Positions 26,240 to 35,900 of a DNA stretch of 64,000 nucleotides are shown here, in pieces (the first letter of the stretch is position 1; the number at the start of each line of letters is the position of its first letter). The translations under genes were made by a program, and so were the position numbers. Where the stretch lies: assembly GCF_003046585.1 (NCBI RefSeq), contig NZ_QAAE01000002.1, positions 62,001-126,000 on the forward strand, written 5' to 3'. This DNA is from Nitrosomonas aestuarii. GTDB lineage: Bacteria; Pseudomonadota; Gammaproteobacteria; Burkholderiales; Nitrosomonadaceae. Under the pieces are notes generated by a model, which worked only from the letters and a program-made list of their open reading frames with translations, had not been told where the DNA came from and did no database searches.

Positions 26240-29200
26240 TTAAAAATTTAAAGTCGCACGCGCAAAAAAAGTCCGTGTCGGGATAAAACGAGGATTAATG
26301 GCTTCTGATGTATAGAAGTTTGCATTTCTGAAAAAGAAATGATCATTTAAAAGATTTCTGCCTTCCAAACTGACAAGTCCCATTCGGTTTGGAAATCGAT
26401 AACCAACCGCCATGTCCAGTAAGAAAAAACTATCTATCCCGGTAGTAGTAACTGCGCCCGGTGTAATGGGTGCACGCTCAAGTTCCTGCCGCACATAAGT
26501 CCCTGTGAGCTTTGCAAAGAGACCCTGCGGATTAAAATAGTTGACGCTGACCGGGGCACTGAATGTTTCAATTCGGGTTGGCAGTAATATTCCCGTGATC
26601 CCGCGCGAAAATTTCTCGAACTGCGCTTCACTTTTTATGGCCCAGAATTTATGTGGCAGGATGTAAAAATAGCCACGATATAATTTTTCTTTTTGTTTTT
26701 CAAGGGCTATATTACTAATACTCTCAACTACTGGAACTTTGAGATCACGTGATGATACTTCTATTCCACCCAAAATATTTTTTGTCAGATAAGCATCCAA
26801 GCCGATCCCTTTTCGCTGTGCCCGAGTTCCATTAGGGTCGTCAAAAAACTGGTTAAAACCGGCTACCTGTGTTGGCTCAAGAGTCTGATTAGCAAAGAAA
26901 GCGGATTTAACCGTTTCAAAGAAGGCAAAACGCATGCGGAAACGTTCAAGAAAAGTCCACTGCAAACCAATTTTTGGGTTAAATTTGTTTTCTTTAATTA
27001 TGCCATTATCTTTAAATGTATCGTAGCTTAAGCCAATAGTGGCATTAAGATTACGGATTTGATTTAAGTTTGAGTAAATGTAACCGTTATGTCGTTCTCT
27101 TATGAAGCTGTTAGGTATTGGGAAAAGCGGTACGGTTTGCTGATTATCAGCATCAGACCGATAAGTACCCGCACCCATTGTAATGTTTAAAAGTTCATCT
27201 CGATAAAGATACTGCCCCTCAAGCTGATAGGCTTTTTCTTTTGTAGTATTCGACAAAGGAACGATAGAAACGTTATTTGTAACAGGATCTAAAAGCGGTA
27301 TGACAAATTTTCGATCCTCTTCACGATCAAAGAAGTTTGCCGAAAAAACAAAATCCTGCTTTGGTGATAACGAATATCGGACACCAACGCGTGCAGAATC
27401 CTGCTCTAATCTTCTACGTAGAGTCGGATCGAATATCTTTGGATCAAAATCCAGTAATAAATCACCGTTTTCCGTTTCTCGTCTGCGTATTTCGGCTTGA
27501 ACATTCAATCGTGGTGTTACGGCGTACTGCATGAAGGCATTATAAACATTATGTTTCTGATCATTGTTTGGACGAAAACCATCAGTGCCATAATGAAATT
27601 GCCCAACGCTGATTGAAGCACGGTCATAGAGTGCTGATGCCACAACTTCATCGCCAATGGTACTGTTGCTACCCACAATACCCGAAGCAACCAGTTGCGC
27701 CCGATTACGCTCAACCAATGGCGCAAATTCATTAAAACCCGTGACTGCAGGGCCGGTATTGGTGATGATATTCAAGTCTGCAACAGCGAGATGCGGTTGC
27801 ACAGGGTTAACGTTGATCGGTTGAAGTAGTTGCGCTTGCAATAATTCACTTACCCGTGCAATTTCGTGCCGTGGCGTATTGGCATACGTATCAGATAGAA
27901 ACCGGTGCGCAGAATGATTTGCCGGATCATAACTCAGTGATTTAGCCGTTTCCATCAAAGCACGTTTTTCAAAACCGAGATTATCATAGATACGTGCAAG
28001 GCTTGAACCACGTCCGGCCTGATCCTGATCAAGCAGCAGTTTGGAACGGTATACTGCGCGATTATCGTTGAGATCGATTGATTTCTGGATGTCTTTCAGT
28101 GCTTCAATGGGCCGGTTCTGTGTTTGTTTCTGGACGGCATCGTAGAACCACGGCGTTGGATCATTGGGATCACGCTCTTTGGCCAGTTCAAATTGTGCTT
28201 CGGCGGTTGTGTAACGTTTTTCTTCAAAATACGCTTTACCCAGATAGCTGCGGATCAGTGAATTGGCCGGATCGAGGCTTGCGGCAATTTCCAGTTGGAT
28301 ACGCCCGGCCTCAAGTCGGCCTTCACGGATTAATGCCAGCCCCATACCAAGCCGTGGCATTGGATCAGATTGGTCGAGTAAAATGGCCTCACGAAATATG
28401 GATTTGGCATCGCGCGTATTAATCTGCAATAAATGTGCAAAACCCAGCACTGTTTGTGTTTTGGCAATCGTCGGATTCAGATTAACGGCCTCCTGCGCTG
28501 CTTCCAGCGCCTGCTCAAGCTCACCGAGCGACATTTGCAGTTCAGCGAGTCTTGCCCAGATCAAAGCATTCTGCGGATCGAGGATAACGGCTTGCCTGGC
28601 GCTGGCCAGTGCCGCATCAATGTCAAAATATGCCTGCTGCGCATAGGACAGTGCAAGCCAGGCGGGTACTGATAAATCATTATGCTCAAAGGCTTGCAAA
28701 GCCAGTTCAAGTGCTTTTTCCTTGTCATTCTGAACGACGGCAATAATCGATTGCAGTGCAATGGCGTCACTGTCATTCGGATCAGTGGCTAATATGCCCT
28801 CAATGATGCCAAGCGCTTCGTTTGCCTGGCCAACAGACAATAAGTGCTCCGCTTCTTGAAGTTGATTGCTGATGTCGATCTCAGCAAGGCTCCGGTCTCG
28901 ATGGTAACCGATAATTGCCGGGTAATAGAGTGCCCATTGCACGGCATCCAGTGGTTTTACGATTGTTTCTTTTAACGGCGGCTGGTTTGTATAAGCAACT
29001 GCAGCTTCGCTATCTGTGAGCATCACATTACCCTGTTCATTGCTTGCAGCCACTCGCCCTTCATAGATCACAATCCGCGCATAATCCATTTCAACACCCA
29101 CAAAGAATTCAGTACCTTCCACGCCCGCATTCAGGAAAGGCGTTCTGACTTTGAAGGGTTTTGGTGTCCGGGTGATGATATGGATTGCGCCTTCGAGCAA

Positions 29201-29539
29201 GTCGATGAGTGAAGTGACTTGATTTTCTTCAGTTTCTGGAATGGTAATTGTGGTTCTTTGATCCAGCCGCATCAGGCTGTCATTATTGAGCCGCAATGCC
29301 GCGCGGCTGTGTCTGCGCACTCTCAATGAATCACCGGCGCAAAGTGGCATATCCAGTACCGCGGGTTCCCAGGCGGCGGTATGAGCGCGGCGCAATTCGA
29401 CAATACCCTGCACTGATACGACTTGTGCAGCTTTTAAAGAACAGGCATCTGCCGCTATTGCATTGTGTGCAAACATGAAATGCAGAAAAGTAACAATAAC
29501 AAAAGCCAAAAAGTAATTCCAGAATCTGCTTTTATTCAT
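26240..29539 (-). CDS. FecR domain - TPR - outer-membrane beta-barrel protein
   Basis: About 1099 residues with four parts. First is a signal peptide (ending HNAIA, about residue 30). A FecR-type periplasmic domain covers about 35-200 (VVSVQGIVELRRA, LCAGDSLRVRRHSRAALRL, PFKVRTPFLNAGVEGTEFFV). A block of some nine TPRs spans about 225-540. A C-terminal region of about 450 residues shows alternating hydrophobic/aromatic strands, ends in RATLNF with terminal Phe, and resembles TonB-receptor barrels. FecR usually relays iron signals to a sigma factor, but no such pair is here; instead a CHASE2 cyclase gene lies just upstream in the same direction. The start at 29539 has an AGGA ribosome site. 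Confidence 0.8.
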   Translation of the reverse strand: MNKSRFWNYFLAFVIVTFLHFMFAHNAIAADACSLKAAQVVSVQGIVELRRAHTAAWEPAVLDMPLCAGDSLRVRRHSRAALRLNNDSLMRLDQRTTITIPETEENQVTSLIDLLEGAIHIITRTPKPFKVRTPFLNAGVEGTEFFVGVEMDYARIVIYEGRVAASNEQGNVMLTDSEAAVAYTNQPPLKETIVKPLDAVQWALYYPAIIGYHRDRSLAEIDISNQLQEAEHLLSVGQANEALGIIEGILATDPNDSDAIALQSIIAVVQNDKEKALELALQAFEHNDLSVPAWLALSYAQQAYFDIDAALASARQAVILDPQNALIWARLAELQMSLGELEQALEAAQEAVNLNPTIAKTQTVLGFAHLLQINTRDAKSIFREAILLDQSDPMPRLGMGLALIREGRLEAGRIQLEIAASLDPANSLIRSYLGKAYFEEKRYTTAEAQFELAKERDPNDPTPWFYDAVQKQTQNRPIEALKDIQKSIDLNDNRAVYRSKLLLDQDQAGRGSSLARIYDNLGFEKRALMETAKSLSYDPANHSAHRFLSDTYANTPRHEIARVSELLQAQLLQPINVNPVQPHLAVADLNIITNTGPAVTGFNEFAPLVERNRAQLVASGIVGSNSTIGDEVVASALYDRASISVGQFHYGTDGFRPNNDQKHNVYNAFMQYAVTPRLNVQAEIRRRETENGDLLLDFDPKIFDPTLRRRLEQDSARVGVRYSLSPKQDFVFSANFFDREEDRKFVIPLLDPVTNNVSIVPLSNTTKEKAYQLEGQYLYRDELLNITMGAGTYRSDADNQQTVPLFPIPNSFIRERHNGYIYSNLNQIRNLNATIGLSYDTFKDNGIIKENKFNPKIGLQWTFLERFRMRFAFFETVKSAFFANQTLEPTQVAGFNQFFDDPNGTRAQRKGIGLDAYLTKNILGGIEVSSRDLKVPVVESISNIALEKQKEKLYRGYFYILPHKFWAIKSEAQFEKFSRGITGILLPTRIETFSAPVSVNYFNPQGLFAKLTGTYVRQELERAPITPGAVTTTGIDSFFLLDMAVGYRFPNRMGLVSLEGRNLLNDHFFFRNANFYTSEAINPRFIPTRTFFARATLNF

Positions 29540-29982
29540 TATTGCCGTCCTCGGAATAACCATGACATCTTATGACTTAAGTCTCCATTTCGAAAATCCT
29601 CGATAGAAAAGAGGTTAACATAAATAATTTTATTCAGAACTTAAAAATCACTTGGATCCGCATCATTGTTGTGCATTTTTTAATTCTGAAATCGACAACA
29701 AAACAAGAAAAGTATCAATCAGAATGAATTTCCGGGATTTATATCGGGGCAGTTTGAAGCGTAGCGAGAATGTTGCAATTAAGAATCTGTTGTGAATAAG
29801 GTACTTGTCACCATCGAAACGATCTGGCATACCGTTGAAAAAATTTCTACATTGTCGCTGCGGCGTTAGTAACAGGTTCAAAATACTCATTTATTATGTA
29901 TAAACTCCGCTTTTTTGCCTGTCTTTCTTGGCATCATCTGTCTCGAAAACGTTTTGCAACGGCCTGGTAAAGCCTTGGTCTA
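29540..29982. other. Intergenic region holding a decayed repeat
   Basis: About 440 bases between the cyclase and the FecR-barrel gene. Its promoter-distal third is a copy of the MITE-like repeat (29830-29967). A 75-codon minus-strand frame (29663-29890) has its first 20 codons inside that repeat and shows no recognisable domain, so it is not called as a gene. Confidence 0.5.
29830..29967. repeat. Diverged copy of the MITE-like repeat
   Basis: Left end CCGTTGAAAAAA, then GTCGCTGCGGCGTTAGTAAC, and a right end CTCGAAAACGTTTTGCAACGG that tracks the reverse complement of the 18359-18561 element (CTTCGAAAACGTTTTTCAAC). About 138 bases, with a shortened centre. Confidence 0.6.
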
Positions 29983-32241
29983 TTATTTTTCGTTGAGTTT
30001 TATGATGGAGCTCCACTGATCAGGCGAAGACTGTGAACAGATGCTCAGATAGAATTTCGTGGGTCCATCATTCGGGAAGATTCTGAGAATCTCCGTCCAT
30101 TTCTGGATCGCAATAGCCTGCTGCTGCAGGTAGGCTGTTAATGCATCGGTAAACATGGCGCACAACTGTATTTGCTGGTTAGTGGCGCGCTGCTGGTAGG
30201 TTATCAGTTCGCATAAGTTAACCGGCAATGACTTGCCGGCAAACAGGAAGCTGCCCAAAGGGCGTGTCAGAAACCGATCTATGCCTTCAATGACTTCGCT
30301 GGTAACCAGTAAATTGGTTCCCAGCAGTTTGTTTGTCCCTTCGATGCGGCTGGTGGTGTTGATGAGATCGCCGACCACGCGGTAAATATAATTGTCCATG
30401 GAACCTGAACCATATTTGGTGATGAGCAATTCACCGAAATGAATACCAATACGTGTGGGCAAAGCCGGATGGTTGCGGTCATGGTTAAATTGATTGATAT
30501 TGTCTACAATGGCAAGCCCCGCTTTGCAGGCTTCTTCCCGCAGGATTTTGCGCGCTGATGTCACTTCCCAGATAGCCAGCATGGCATCGCCAATTTTCTC
30601 TGAAACAACACCATTGTTTTGTTTTACAGACCGCGACAAAATATCGAAATAATCATCCATGAGCAGTTTTAACTGCCGGACATCCATGGCTTCTGCAAGA
30701 GTCGTATACCCTTTTACATCGGTAAACAAACATGCGCCAAAAACGAGCTGGTCTTTGTGTAAATTGGCATCTACATGCCGGGTTAAATCACCGACTACGC
30801 GTTCAGGCGTAAATTGACCGAACAATTCCAGCAGTTGATCACGCTCATGCCGGGCGGCAAGATATTTGAGTATGATTGCACCAAATATGGCACCGGGAAT
30901 CATAATAAAAAGCGGAATAACCAGCGGCAGCCAGATACTGGCTTGCTTAAACAACAGCCAGGCGAAAACGACATAGGCAGCGGCCAGGATAAAACTGACC
31001 ACTATCAGATTCCTGTTGGATAGCAGTGGAAAGATGATGCCCGCCGTTAATCCCATGATTAATAACAATCCCAGGCTGCCCGCATATGAGAAAGGCCTCA
31101 CGGACTTGTTTTCGAGTAAATTGGCAAATGCAGTGGCTGCAATTTCAACCCCACTGATTTTTACCCCTTCTGGATCGGTAAAAACTGAGTGGTAAGCGTC
31201 TCTGATTTGTTCGTTTTCAGATTGTGTAGTCGAAGAAAGCCCGACAAAAACAACCTTGTCTTTAACGCTATCGAGCGCGGCATTCAACGATTTCTCATCG
31301 CCTTCAGGCGGTTGCAGGAATTGATAATAAGGGATCGTCTTGATACTGCGCGGCGGTCCGTAAAAATTGAGATAATACGCTTCCTGGCCTGAATACAGAT
31401 TGATCAATACCTGAATCATTTGTTTTGTATCCTTGTCGAGCGATGTGCTATCGCGCAATTCAAGCAATAATTGCCGTTTGATTTCCGGTTGATTGACAAA
31501 CAGATGTCGCATGGTAAAAACCAGTGATTCTAGGTCTTTTATGCGGTCTTGATCAGGAAGCTGTTGTGCAACATCAAGATTGTGTACTTTTTGCAACAAC
31601 CTCCTAAAGTCATCATAAATCTTTAGTGTAAATGCCTGTAAAACGATAGCGGGTATAGTCGGCGCATCGCCAATACCCGGCTTAAAAGCCCAGTAGGCAT
31701 TGATACGGGGTTTGTCAGGCAAGGGGAAAGGTGCATGAGACAAGACTGCGTCTGAAATTTCCGGCAAAAGCGGTATACTTTCTTCTTTGATCAGCTTCAG
31801 TTGAAAAGACTCGTTCTCATCATTCGTAAAATCAAGTTGTTCTGTATATAATCTTTCGACAATAATTACATTGCCGGCACTTCTAATCGCTTTTGCTAAT
31901 TGTTGATCATGCTCAGGCACTGTTCCGATGGTATGAAAGATAAGGTCCAGTACAATGACTTGTGCGCCAGCCTGGGCCAAGCGATCAATCAGATTGGCAT
32001 GTATATTACGCGGCCATGGCCAGAAATTGGGCGTAACGGGCAAGCCCAATTGACTGGCTGATGGTCTGTCTATGGCGACGACTATGACTTCATTGGGAGG
32101 GGGCATTGTGCCGCGCAACTGAAACAGCCAGTATAGGCCATATTTTTCCTCAAGAGACCAGCCTTGAGGCGTAAGATATATGAACATGCCAAGCAATCCG
32201 ATAATAATGCCTAAAAGAATCTGCCTGACATACTTTGTCAT
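29983..32241 (-). CDS. CHASE2-domain adenylate cyclase
   Basis: A membrane sensor-cyclase of about 752 residues. N-terminal helix, then an extracytoplasmic CHASE2 domain (about 30-380, with VIVVAIDRPS, WPWPR and ISGVEIAATAFANLL), three membrane helices (about 385-460), and a class III cyclase domain (about 505-670). The cyclase motifs are complete: FTDVKGYT and EKIGDAMLA supply the metal-binding Asp residues, GIHFGEL is present, and VVGDLINTTSRIEG holds the transition-state residues. Lys in EKIGD and Asp in VVGD favour ATP as substrate, so cAMP is the likely product. A GTG at 32295 could extend the N-terminus by 18 residues; neither start has a good ribosome site. It precedes the FecR-barrel gene. 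Confidence 0.88.
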   Translation of the reverse strand: MTKYVRQILLGIIIGLLGMFIYLTPQGWSLEEKYGLYWLFQLRGTMPPPNEVIVVAIDRPSASQLGLPVTPNFWPWPRNIHANLIDRLAQAGAQVIVLDLIFHTIGTVPEHDQQLAKAIRSAGNVIIVERLYTEQLDFTNDENESFQLKLIKEESIPLLPEISDAVLSHAPFPLPDKPRINAYWAFKPGIGDAPTIPAIVLQAFTLKIYDDFRRLLQKVHNLDVAQQLPDQDRIKDLESLVFTMRHLFVNQPEIKRQLLLELRDSTSLDKDTKQMIQVLINLYSGQEAYYLNFYGPPRSIKTIPYYQFLQPPEGDEKSLNAALDSVKDKVVFVGLSSTTQSENEQIRDAYHSVFTDPEGVKISGVEIAATAFANLLENKSVRPFSYAGSLGLLLIMGLTAGIIFPLLSNRNLIVVSFILAAAYVVFAWLLFKQASIWLPLVIPLFIMIPGAIFGAIILKYLAARHERDQLLELFGQFTPERVVGDLTRHVDANLHKDQLVFGACLFTDVKGYTTLAEAMDVRQLKLLMDDYFDILSRSVKQNNGVVSEKIGDAMLAIWEVTSARKILREEACKAGLAIVDNINQFNHDRNHPALPTRIGIHFGELLITKYGSGSMDNYIYRVVGDLINTTSRIEGTNKLLGTNLLVTSEVIEGIDRFLTRPLGSFLFAGKSLPVNLCELITYQQRATNQQIQLCAMFTDALTAYLQQQAIAIQKWTEILRIFPNDGPTKFYLSICSQSSPDQWSSIIKLNEK

Positions 32242-32344
32242 TAGTTGTTTTAAAATATAAATGTTTCTCGGTGTTGCGTTGATAAAATGCAACACGCCTT
32301 AATTTTCACTTGCAAAAAGATAAGGCATGATTTTAGTATACTTA

Positions 32345-32475
32345 CAGGCTGTTGAAAAACTATCTTCGTTGCCGCTACGGCAATAAAACAGGTTCACAAT
32401 ATTGATTTATTTCGTTTAAGCATCGCTAATTCACTTTGTATCGGCAGCCTTGAATACGTTTTTCCAACGGGCTAG
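32345..32475. repeat. Copy of the MITE-like repeat upstream of yaaA
   Basis: Begins with the intact CAGGCTGTTGAAAAAC plus TATCTTCGTTGCCG, which matches the reverse complement of the 18359-18561 element. The right end is degenerate (GTTTTTCCAACGGGCTAG). About 131 bases, ending 44 bases before the yaaA ATG, so it could carry part of its promoter. Confidence 0.65.
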
Positions 32476-32519
32476 CTAAGGTAAAGCTATTCAATCAGAA
32501 ATTTTAAGGATAAAAATGC

Positions 32520-33314
32520 ATGATTATTGTTATTTCTCCAGCAAAAAAACTAGACGTTGATACACCCGCTTGCACCAATAATTATTCCATGCCCGCTTTT
32601 CTTGATGATGCGGCAGTCTTGATTGATCAGCTTCGAACGTTAGAACCGGATCAAATTGGTAAACTGATGGCCATCAGTCCCAAACTCGCTGTACTGAATT
32701 CAAATCGCTATTATGAATGGACGCGGCCTTTCAATCCGGAGAATGCCAAGCCGGCCATATGCGCATTTAAGGGCGATGTTTACGCGGGGTTGAATGTGGG
32801 AACGTTGAGTACCGAAGATGTCGATTTTGCCCAGGATCATTTACGGATACTATCCGGCTTATATGGCGTTCTTCGTCCACTTGATCTGATGCAGCCATAC
32901 CGTTTGGAAATGGGTACGCAGCTACAAAATGCCCGCGGAAATAATTTATATGAGTTCTGGGGGGAGAAAATTACTGAAGCCCTTAATCAGGATTTAAAAA
33001 AACAAAATACGGATACGCTGATCAATCTTGCTTCCAATGAATACTTTAAATCCGTCAAAACGGATAAGCTGCATGCCAACGTTATTACACCGGCTTTTAA
33101 AGATCAGAAAAACGGCGTTTACAAAATTATCAGCTTTTATGCAAAAAAAGCCCGTGGCTTGATGAGTCGCTATATCATCCAGAACAAACTAAGATCGCCA
33201 GGAGAAATCAAGAACTTTGACGTTGCAGGTTACAAATTTGATGAAGCTGAAAGCAAAGAATATGAATGGGTTTTTAAGCGTGATGAATCAGCTGCACAGA
33301 ATAATTCGCGCTAA
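32520..33314 (+). CDS. yaaA: Peroxide stress protein YaaA
   Basis: A 264-residue cytoplasmic DNA-binding protein that limits free iron and oxidative damage in E. coli. It begins MIIVISPAKKLDVDTPA and shows LYGVLRPLDLMQPYRLEMGT, NLYEFWG and LINLASNEYFK in the family order, ending with YKFDEAESKEYEWVFKR. Length is normal. AAGGATAAAA precedes the ATG. The upstream repeat is close enough to influence expression. Confidence 0.95.
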   Translation: MIIVISPAKKLDVDTPACTNNYSMPAFLDDAAVLIDQLRTLEPDQIGKLMAISPKLAVLNSNRYYEWTRPFNPENAKPAICAFKGDVYAGLNVGTLSTEDVDFAQDHLRILSGLYGVLRPLDLMQPYRLEMGTQLQNARGNNLYEFWGEKITEALNQDLKKQNTDTLINLASNEYFKSVKTDKLHANVITPAFKDQKNGVYKIISFYAKKARGLMSRYIIQNKLRSPGEIKNFDVAGYKFDEAESKEYEWVFKRDESAAQNNSR

Positions 33315-33365
33315 CACGTCTGCGCAGATCACTTTTACAAATTAATCTCTTAGGGGGAGCGGTTA

Positions 33366-33731
33366 ATGAGTGTACAAAAAAATATAGAGTTGGCAAAAAA
33401 CTATGTTGAATTATCCAACAAGCATGATCTCAGACGCATTGAAACAATGTTTCTGGGTAGCGCCACTTACCATTCGGCCTATTTTGGAGAGTATAAAGGC
33501 AGGATTGCCATCCATGAAATGATGTTGAGTTTTTTTGCGCGTTATCCGAATGTGCACTGGGAAGTATCGAATTACCGTCCGATTGATAATGAAGGTGTCG
33601 AGTTCGATTTTTTGATGACGGCAACGGATGCGGCGGCAGATGAGCCTGTCAGAAGGTACGGACGTGAATGTATTTACTTTGAGCCGGACGGATACATCCG
33701 CCGTATTACTGTACACAAAGCAGATGAATAG
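33366..33731 (+). CDS. SnoaL-like (NTF2-fold) protein
   Basis: A 121-residue protein of the NTF2/SnoaL-like polyketide-cyclase fold: an N-terminal helix (ELAKNYVELSNKHDLRRIE), GSATYHSAYFGEYKGRIAIHEMM, an FFARYPNVHWEV strand and a curved sheet to the end (YGRECIYFEPDGYIRRITVHK). Such domains bind small hydrophobic ligands or act as isomerases; the substrate is unknown. It has a strong GGGGGAG ribosome site and follows yaaA by 51 bases, so it may share its transcript. Confidence 0.8.
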   Translation: MSVQKNIELAKNYVELSNKHDLRRIETMFLGSATYHSAYFGEYKGRIAIHEMMLSFFARYPNVHWEVSNYRPIDNEGVEFDFLMTATDAAADEPVRRYGRECIYFEPDGYIRRITVHKADE

Positions 33732-33756
33732 CCGATTGATCTGAAATTTATAAAAA

Positions 33757-34690
33757 CTAAGGGTCTTGCTCCGTGGCCTGCACGAGGCGGTTTTTTTGTA
33801 CTATGCGTCTTTCGGCCTCAATAAATATCCGCTTGACAAGCACGTTCTTTGATTTGATCTCCTGATCAATCGCAGCAATGGTATGCTCAACTTCAGTTGC
33901 TGACATATTGTCTGTAAAGTCGATACTGGTGTTAACCAGAATAAAACCCGGCCCTATAAACAGAGTGAGCGCTTCATTAACATGATCAACTCCGTTGTAG
34001 CTTGCGGCAATGGCGTGAATCGTCTGGTTGACTTCGCTGTTGGCACTCCCATCGATGGATGAGCAAACCTTTTGTTTCGATGGCCAGCCAGATAGCAATA
34101 CCCGCCAGAATCAAACCAAAGCATACCGGTTATTTGGGTCAGCAGTACGCCCAAGAAAGCTACTAACAGGCCAAGCAGTGCGGCTGAATCTTCAAATAAG
34201 ACAACAAAAATAGACGGATCCTTGGCGCGTTGCACGGCCTTGACATAACTCCATTTTCCTCTACCTTTCTGAAATTTATTGAAAGCCATATACCATGCCA
34301 CACCTTCAACAAGTAATGCCAACCCCAGCACGATATAGTTGACGAATGGATTTTTGATCGACTCAGGTGAAATAATATGCCGAATGCCCTCGTAAATGGA
34401 TACACCCGCACCTAAGGCAAAAATCAGAATAGCAACAATAAAACTCCAGAAATAGATATTCTTTACCGTAGCCAAACGGGTTGTCACTGTCTGCCGGCCT
34501 GTTCGCACGTTTGATGCCGTAAAGCAATAGTCCTTAATTACCGGTATTAACTAATGAATGTATCGCCACGGACAACATAGCGGAACTGCCGGTAATGACC
34601 GAAGCGATAAATTTGGTAACAGCGATCAAGGTATTGCCGATCAGTCCTGCACAAAAAACTTTTGTTGAGCCAGTGCCGACTTGATCGCGC
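33757..34690 (-). pseudogene. Decayed cation diffusion facilitator (CDF) transporter
   Basis: Pieces of a single CDF-family metal exporter are spread over three frames. The N-terminal part (34690-34550) reads LIGNTLIAVTKFIASVITGS and AIHSLVNTGN, then a TAA stop where Gln is expected before GLLLYGIKRANRPAD. The next motif reads NPFGYG, the family HPFG having lost its His. A frameshift follows near 34470, leading to IYFWSFIVAILIFALGAGVS and FEDSAALLGLLVAFLG. Around 34060-34120 at least one more frameshift and a small disruption occur. The C-terminal cytoplasmic domain (VNEALTLFIGPGFILVNTSI, VKRIFIEAE) continues in another frame. At least one stop and two frameshifts make it nonfunctional. It lies just after mrpG. 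Confidence 0.85.
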
Positions 34691-34701
34691 GTGCTCTCAG
34701 G

Positions 34702-35142
34702 CTATGACTTTGTTTGATCGGGTGCTTGCAGGGCTTCGGCAGCTTCCGGCTTTACAGCGGTATCTGTGGTATCCGCCTTTTCAGTTTCTTCAGCTGTGTC
34801 TACTTCATCCGGCCCACCCTGGTCAATGGCGTCTTTTTCCGGTTTCTCGGCCAAAGAAGTCAGGTTTAAATGCAATGCAGTCTTGGCCAACAAGTGCGCA
34901 CTCACCGGAGCAGTAATGAGAAGAAAAATCGTGATCAAAAATTCATGCAGACTGATGCTCGGGCCTTGTGCACTGAAATAAATTGCCGAGGCAATCAACA
35001 AACTGCCGACACCGAGCGTCGTTGCTTTAGTGGGTCCATGCAGACGCGTATACATATCTTTGAGTCTGACAAGTCCCAATGAACCGATGAATGTGAAAAT
35101 CGCGCCGGTTAGAATCAGAAAAGATAAAAAGAATTCCAGCAT
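34702..35142 (-). CDS. mrpG: Mrp Na+/H+ antiporter subunit G
   Basis: A 146-residue inner-membrane subunit with three helices in the first 95 residues and the motif GSLGLVRLKDMYTRLHGPTKATTLG typical of MrpG/PhaG. A 45-residue acidic, Ala/Thr-rich tail follows that most family members lack. It is the last gene of the Mrp operon, starting 3 bases after mrpF. Confidence 0.92.
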   Translation of the reverse strand: MLEFFLSFLILTGAIFTFIGSLGLVRLKDMYTRLHGPTKATTLGVGSLLIASAIYFSAQGPSISLHEFLITIFLLITAPVSAHLLAKTALHLNLTSLAEKPEKDAIDQGGPDEVDTAEETEKADTTDTAVKPEAAEALQAPDQTKS

Positions 35143-35145
35143 AAC

Positions 35146-35415
35146 TTACTCAATAATATCGCCACGCAACAAATACTTGCACAAGGCGACTGTGCCAATA
35201 AATCCCATCAGTGCAATTAGTAATGCTGCTTCGAAAAAAAGCGCGCTGCCCAGATGGATGCCGAACAGCACAAGTATTGCAATGGTATTGATATAAAGCG
35301 TGTCGAGCGCCAGTATCCGATCAGGGGCATCCGGACCGCGCAGCAAACGCCAGAAACTCATCGCAACAGCGGCAGTCACCAGCGCGAGTGCTATCTGTAT
35401 TGAAATCGCTAACAT
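35146..35415 (-). CDS. mrpF: Mrp Na+/H+ antiporter subunit F
   Basis: An 89-residue subunit with three membrane helices and the conserved LLRGPDAPDRILALDTLYIN segment. Length is normal. It overlaps the end of mrpE by seven bases, so the two are co-translated. Confidence 0.92.
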   Translation of the reverse strand: MLAISIQIALALVTAAVAMSFWRLLRGPDAPDRILALDTLYINTIAILVLFGIHLGSALFFEAALLIALMGFIGTVALCKYLLRGDIIE

Positions 35416-35900
35416 GATTCAAAAATCTCCTTCAGAGGTTTTTCGTAACGCTGCTTGATGTTTGCGACAAGCGTTTCGGGATCTGTTTCATTCAGTGCAT
35501 GCACCAGCAGGTAACTATGATCGTCCGAAAGTTGCGCTGACAAAGTACCCGGCGTTAAGGTGATGCTGTTGGCCAATAAGCTTATTGCCAGATCAGAGGT
35601 CAAATCGAGCGGCAGCTTGACAAAGCTGGGTTTCAGTTTATCCGGATTTCCTAGTATCAGTCGCGCCACCGTGAAATTTGCCATGATGATGTCATAAAAT
35701 AATATTATTGTGTAACGGACCAAGGCAAACGGTTTCTGGATTGATACCGCTTCCGGCCAGAAACGTATTGTCAGTACCGGTATCGCCCAACTCAGTGCCA
35801 GACCCAGCAGAATTTGTCCAGGTTCGATGCTGTTATTCAGAAGCAACCAAATAACTGCGAGCACAGGTGTTAAAACAGGGTGCGGTAACAAACGTGTCAT
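35409..35900 (-). CDS. mrpE: Mrp Na+/H+ antiporter subunit E
   Basis: A 163-residue subunit: two N-terminal membrane helices, a short connecting segment (YTIILFYDIIMANFTVARLI), and a cytoplasmic domain containing LDLTSDLAISLLANSITLTPGT and LLVHALNETD, as in MrpE/PhaE. Its start overlaps the mrpD stop by one base (TAATG). Confidence 0.92.
   Translation of the reverse strand: MTRLLPHPVLTPVLAVIWLLLNNSIEPGQILLGLALSWAIPVLTIRFWPEAVSIQKPFALVRYTIILFYDIIMANFTVARLILGNPDKLKPSFVKLPLDLTSDLAISLLANSITLTPGTLSAQLSDDHSYLLVHALNETDPETLVANIKQRYEKPLKEIFESC

Noticed and set aside
29663..29890. 75-codon minus-strand frame that could be a transposase remnant
   Set aside because: Its start lies in a repeat copy and no transposase motif is visible.
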